DNA of 64,000 bases from assembly GCA_932521035.1 (NCBI GenBank), contig OW051496.1, positions 2,108,001-2,172,000 on the forward strand. Direction: 5' to 3'. A program made the translations under genes and the position numbers. The DNA is from Oscheius dolichura (taxonomy: Eukaryota > Nematoda > Chromadorea > Rhabditida > Rhabditidae). The notes under the pieces are model-generated. The model searched no databases, was not told the origin of the DNA, and was given only the letters and a program-made list of their open reading frames with translations. Positions 60,039 through 64,000 of this stretch are shown one piece after another. Position 1 is the first letter of the stretch; every line of letters begins with the position of its first letter.

Positions 60039-60131
60039 TAGACGCCCGGGCGGCACCGCCACGGCCGTGGCTTGAACACTACCGCCACTGATGCCGGCAC
60101 CGCTGTCCTGGTCGGCGAAAAATGTGTAATA
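60039..60131 (-). CDS. possible terminal exon of an unidentified gene
   Basis: After an AAAAGTCAG acceptor the minus strand reads YYTFFADQDSGAGISGG followed by SVQATAVAVPPGRL and a stop. Third positions are GC-rich, unlike the AT-rich surroundings, which suggests selection for coding. AATAAA occurs on this strand at about 59720-59715. I could not find the upstream exons in the window, so the gene is unnamed and the call tentative. Confidence 0.4.
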
Positions 60132-61333
60132 CACTGACTTTTTATCAGCCTTTTCTGTTGGATAAATGGGGAAATTTTTTGGTTGAAAAGAAGGCGCGAA
60201 GTATTTTAGAGCCATTTTCTACATTTTCTTGCCAATTTTCCTAAATTTTCGACTGCAAACTACTAAAAATCGATAGTTCAAGGCATATTTGTACTATAAA
60301 ATGGCTCAAATTTGAAGAAAAATAGCTGATAAAACAAAAAAAAAGAGATGAAATTAGTGGTTCATTTTTTCAAGTATGTTCAGAAAATCAAATTTGTTCC
60401 ATTTTTCCCATAAAAACTAACTATTTTCACATTTTTAGTATCTGAATTAGGTGTAGGGAAAAAATAGGATAAATGAACATCTGGCCTAATTTGAACTTGC
60501 CCGGGAACTATCGCTCAACTTTGAAGAAATGCTAACTAGAAACGCATCAATTTGTTTTTGCCGTACAGCAATTTATAAAAGAAGAGCAAAACGTACGAAT
60601 TATCAAGAAAAGAACTGGAAAGGGGGAAAAGCTCCCGTGATTATATTAGCGTGATTCAAAAAACTAGGACGAAAGTAGGCGATGACGCTTGTAAACAGCG
60701 CGCGCGTGGCTAGGGAAAAGGAGGAAAGATCAACAAGAACGGGCGGGAATAGCCTTCAAAGAGGAAGAAACTCGAATTAGTGAGGAAAACATGAACGGCG
60801 TCAAGATTATCAGCTCTGGCTATAAGATTCTTTTTAAAAACTGCCGTAAAACATTTAAAAAAATAGTAGAAAAGGAGATTTTCACAGCTTTGGGATATTT
60901 CATATATACGTCATGAAGAGAGTAAGGAAATTCTATGAGCAAAACTATAAAAGGAGTGGATAAAAGATTTAACAATTTGAAAATAATCGATACGGCCAGA
61001 AAGCCAAAAAAGGACGACTTCAAACGGCAATTGATCAATTGGCAGTCCCGATTACTGCCGGGGAAGAATGTGGGTCAATCACGTGAAACGGAGACAAACG
61101 GCCATTGATCAGATGAAAAGACGGCAGCGGGATCGGAATATTAGAAACTCTTCGAGTTGTTGTGAGCATCAACAAAATGGAATCTAGTTGTTGTTATTTA
61201 GAGGAGCGGTAAAACATCTCACGTATTGTGGTACTTTCTGTCAAGGGAATTAGGAAAGGCATTTTTGTTTTTTTCCCATTATATTTTTCGCTGCGGGATC
61301 TCGTGAGCACAAAAATGGACGTCTGTCTGGAAA
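60132..61333. other. spacer without recognised features
   Basis: AT-rich sequence with scattered short frames. It would contain the upstream exons of the 60039-60131 candidate, but none was convincing. Confidence 0.35.
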
Positions 61334-61475
61334 TATAGTCCGTTTCCAACGGATATGTAACGAGCTCATTTTTCGCGGCGCATCTCCGTTGTGAGACCAT
61401 GTCGGAAGAAGGCTGGTCCCACAGAGGCGCGACAGACCTTTAAACCCAGTGACATATCCGTTGGAAACGGACTAT
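61334..61475. mobile_element. TA-flanked MITE, copy 3
   Basis: Third copy of the 2-147 family, with a 3-bp deletion in the centre. Confidence 0.85.
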
Positions 61476-61496
61476 AGCTAAAAAATGAATACTGAG

Positions 61497-61850
61497 TCAG
61501 AAGACTACCAAACAAATTAATTCCAAGGAGCGATTAGAATGAATTTTCTGAGTAGCATTCCTCCGAATCTTCTGAGTCGTATTCATTGTTGCTGTCTTCC
61601 TTTTCATCCAATTTACACATGGTATCATCTTTTTTGTAAGCACGTAAACGACTAGCCAAACGTTGTGATACAACCACACATTGCTATATTCATAGCCAAT
61701 ACAAGGTTGCCACTTCCCCCCATCGAATATTTCAACAAAGGACGTATGCTTTCCATAGGCATTCATTCCTCCGATTGCAAAAATATCTTCGTCAAAGACT
61801 ATTCCAGAAATATGACTGCGACTGTTTCCAAGGGATTATATCAGTAGGTT
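61497..61850 (-). pseudogene. diverged Kelch fragment
   Basis: The minus strand reads SGIVFDEDIFAIGGMNAYG and then SFVEIFDGGKWQPC, a Kelch double-Gly strand followed by the Trp strand, aligning with VLGREIFTIGW...VEIFNGINW of the family. Past that the frame drifts into low-complexity sequence. A single old blade, opposite in orientation to the kinase piece that follows. Confidence 0.6.
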
Positions 61851-62208
61851 ATTCACAGTAAAAGAGCTCCGCCCTCATAAAAGAAACTGGCATAATCATA
61901 TAGAAGATATAGTCCATTTCAAATGGAAAAGCCACGAAACTGAATTTTTTAAAGGAAATTAGTAATCCCTTTAGCGTCGGACACTTTCCGATCGGACAGA
62001 CAAACAAACAGACAGACAGACAAACACCATAGCACTTTAATAAAGAGTAGATCCAATTTTGACCGTTAATCCCCTTGAAAAGCGTACGTTTCTCACCATG
62101 CCTCCATTGCCAAAACCAAAAATACCCTCATGATCAGAAAAATGAGGCGAATTTTTAAAGCTAAATTTGTTTTAGTCCCTGACAGTCCCTTTAAAACGCA
62201 GTGCTCAG

Positions 62209-62995
62209 AAATCCACGACCTCTCCAAAACGTATGATATTGCATTAGTTGTTTCCTGGATACGGCAAATCGGCTCCGGATTACGGTATTTGCATGAAAAT
62301 CGGATAATTCACAGAAATGTCAAACCCACTAAGTAAACACTTCTATGGTTTTTTTAAATCATTGTAATTTAGCATACTTTTAGCAGCAAGGGATCACTTA
62401 AAATTGACCGGTTTCAGTCTGGCTATAAGGCATACGAAAACAGCGTAATATTACTCTTCTCCTAACAAATTGTAGATGTGGTGTTTCTATAGAGGTGTCG
62501 GTACATTTGCTTACATGGCGCCAGAAGTAATCATTTCAAGGTATTATGGCCCACCGGCCGATGTATTCTCATTTGGGGTGACGATCTGGGAAATAAATAT
62601 TTCACAGAAAGTTGGTTCAGTTCGTATATCACAGATACTTTCTGGCTTTAGGCATCCAGGGGAATATTTAACTATTTCAACTTATAACGCTACAGATCTG
62701 CCAATAGATTCTGATAAAATGGAGGAGGACATGGCGGATCTCCTGAAAAGGTCTGTTGAATTTTGAAGTTATTCCAGCTACTAAAAACACTTATTATAAA
62801 TCAAACAGACAACCCAGTCTATAATAAACAAAGTGAAAAGTTCATTTAGATTCCTGTCCCCATCCGCCTCGGATAGACCGTCGCTAATAGAAATCATTGA
62901 ATTTGAACCAACAATTGAAGAACAACAGGGAAATCTGCATCAGCAGGATAATAATTGCTGTTTCAAGTTTTATTCGCTTCTATCACAAAAATAAA
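62209..62995 (+). pseudogene. catalytically dead kinase 3' half, no Kelch
   Basis: Exon 5 (62209-62332), exon 6 (62373-62444), exon 7 (from 62493), exon 8 and exon 9 follow family spacing. The catalytic loop reads HRNVKPTN (Asp to Asn) and the DFG position reads GFS, so both catalytic aspartates are gone while MAPEV and the C-lobe (ADVFSFGVTIWEI) are kept. The last exon continues from DRPSLIEIIEFEP into a short tail ending NNCCFKFYSLLSQK, stop, with AATAAA downstream at about 63116, so no Kelch part. Exons 1-4 are replaced by the end of a TTAA element at about 62194. Confidence 0.75.
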
Positions 62996-63466
62996 AAAAA
63001 ACCTTGCTCTTATTTTTTTCAAGTATTCTGTGCTGCCCGTCCACGAATTTGATTTAAAAGTTTTTCAGTGTCTTGTTTCCTTCATTCACCACCTCTTCCC
63101 TGAAATTGCTCGTTCAATAAATATAAATACGATATAAAGATCAGAGTTCAGCAAAGATTGGATGTTGCCGTTTGATGGGAAAAATGTGGTGAGAAAAAAA
63201 AAGAACAGAAAGGCAGTCAATAGGGTGTTCTTATCAGTTGCCTGGTTCCGCGTGCCCCTTCCCAATTTCGCATCTTCGTCATTATTGTTTAGAAATCGAT
63301 CAAATTTCGAAAGTGAGAATCATCTAACTCTTGAATTCATCCTTTTATCGAGTATTTCGATTAAGAATACGCGTTCTCCCAAATTTTATAGTTTCAGCAT
63401 TTTCCTGGCTCGTTTTTCTTCTGACTTTATTGGTTTTCTTTCAGCCATCGTTGGTTTTTTTTCGCG

Positions 63467-64000
63467 ATGGGAAACACTTCTTCGTCCGCCAAACAAACCG
63501 ACGATGGTACGTTTACTTCAATTTTTCGAAAAGGGGCGGACGGAAAAGTCCCTGTGAGTTGTGAAATCATTGTTTTTCTGACTCTGGGTACCTTGTATAG
63601 AATTATTTCAGGAGTTCCCTATTACGTGTTAGACGATTTTAAAGGGCTTACAAAGGTAGATAGTGGAGGAAACGGGACAGTTAGGATGGGAGAGGAGAGA
63701 GCAAAGAAACGGTTAGTCTGTGTACAGGTTCCCGTTATAATTCTTTCAGACTCGTAGCTGTAAAATTCTTTAACAATGTGGACGAATATTCTGAAAGGGA
63801 GATACAATTTCTTAAAACGGTAAGAATAGCGCTTCTGTTGATAATTTCCTTATTCCAGCAAACCCATCCAAATATAATTGGACTATTTGGAGTTATCTGG
63901 GAAGCGGGTTATTTGAATAGTCGCCCAGTTTATACGGGATACGTGATGGAGTATATGAAGCTTGGTAGTTTACATCGAGGTCACTATCAGTAGTTTTGCG
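63467..64000 (+). CDS. divergent kinase-Kelch family member, 5' part (runs off window)
   Basis: Exon 1 (63467-63506, again exactly 40 nt), exon 2 (63612-63711), exon 3 (63750-63819), exon 4 (63859-63979), then a donor. MGNTSSSAK keeps the N-myristoylation pattern (Gly2, Ser6) although the rest of exon 1 differs. Glycine loop DSGGNGTVR, VAVKFF lysine, EREIQFLK helix C, HPNIIGLFGVIWE and YTGYVMEYMKLGSL follow. Exon 4 is 15 nt shorter than in other copies, in frame. Whether a Kelch domain follows cannot be seen. Confidence 0.8.

Overview
The window looks like nuclear DNA of a nematode, most likely Caenorhabditis or a close relative. This is inference from three things: very short GT-AG introns (about 33-60 bp) with TTTCAG or TTTTAG acceptors, an SKP1-related (skr-type) gene, and a coding fragment resembling the tandem repeats of the nematode nuclear-anchorage protein ANC-1. 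It reads as a repeat-rich, rapidly rearranging chromosome-arm region.

The dominant content is a multicopy family in which a TKL-like Ser/Thr protein kinase domain is fused to a six-bladed Kelch propeller. The canonical gene has 11 exons of nearly fixed size and encodes about 575 residues: a 40-nt first exon with an N-myristoylation-type start (MGxxxS), the kinase in exons 2-9, and the Kelch propeller in exons 10-11. I could splice three copies end to end without a stop: 23799-26023 (+, 576 aa), 36710-38982 (-, 579 aa) and 47308-51829 (+, 573 aa). The 5' part of a divergent fourth copy starts at 63467 and runs off the window. At least eight other copies are broken or partial: 3230-3510, 8628-12721 (a tandem kinase-kinase-Kelch arrangement with one in-frame stop), 15354-17282, 20024-22300, 30411-30462, 39945-40530, 41540-44779 and 62209-62995. 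They have lost start codons, exons or catalytic residues.

The second real gene is an SKP1-like adaptor (52660-57182, -, five exons, 200 aa). A 3' remnant of it lies in opposite orientation near the left end (3511-7895). The left and right parts of the window are mirror images: skr remnant plus kinase-Kelch copy at 3.5-12.7 kb versus kinase-Kelch copy plus skr at 47.3-57.2 kb. A second mirrored pair is at 20-22 kb and 39.6-40.5 kb.

Between genes there are many mobile elements. A 2.9-kb hAT transposon (33042-35918) has an exact 8-bp target duplication and sits inside the ANC-1-like fragment. There is also a small hAT-type element, several TTAA-flanked inverted-repeat elements, TA-flanked MITEs, long fold-back repeats, repeats with tRNA-like heads, and a tRNA-like sequence split by about 35 copies of a heptanucleotide. 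One TTAA element sits exactly at a 3' splice site in two mirrored gene copies and leaves the acceptor usable.

Functionally, the intact proteins look like membrane-anchored kinases with a Kelch protein-binding platform, next to an adaptor of SCF ubiquitin ligases. The rapid birth and death of copies suggests an environmentally responsive or conflict-driven family, but the sequence alone does not show its role.
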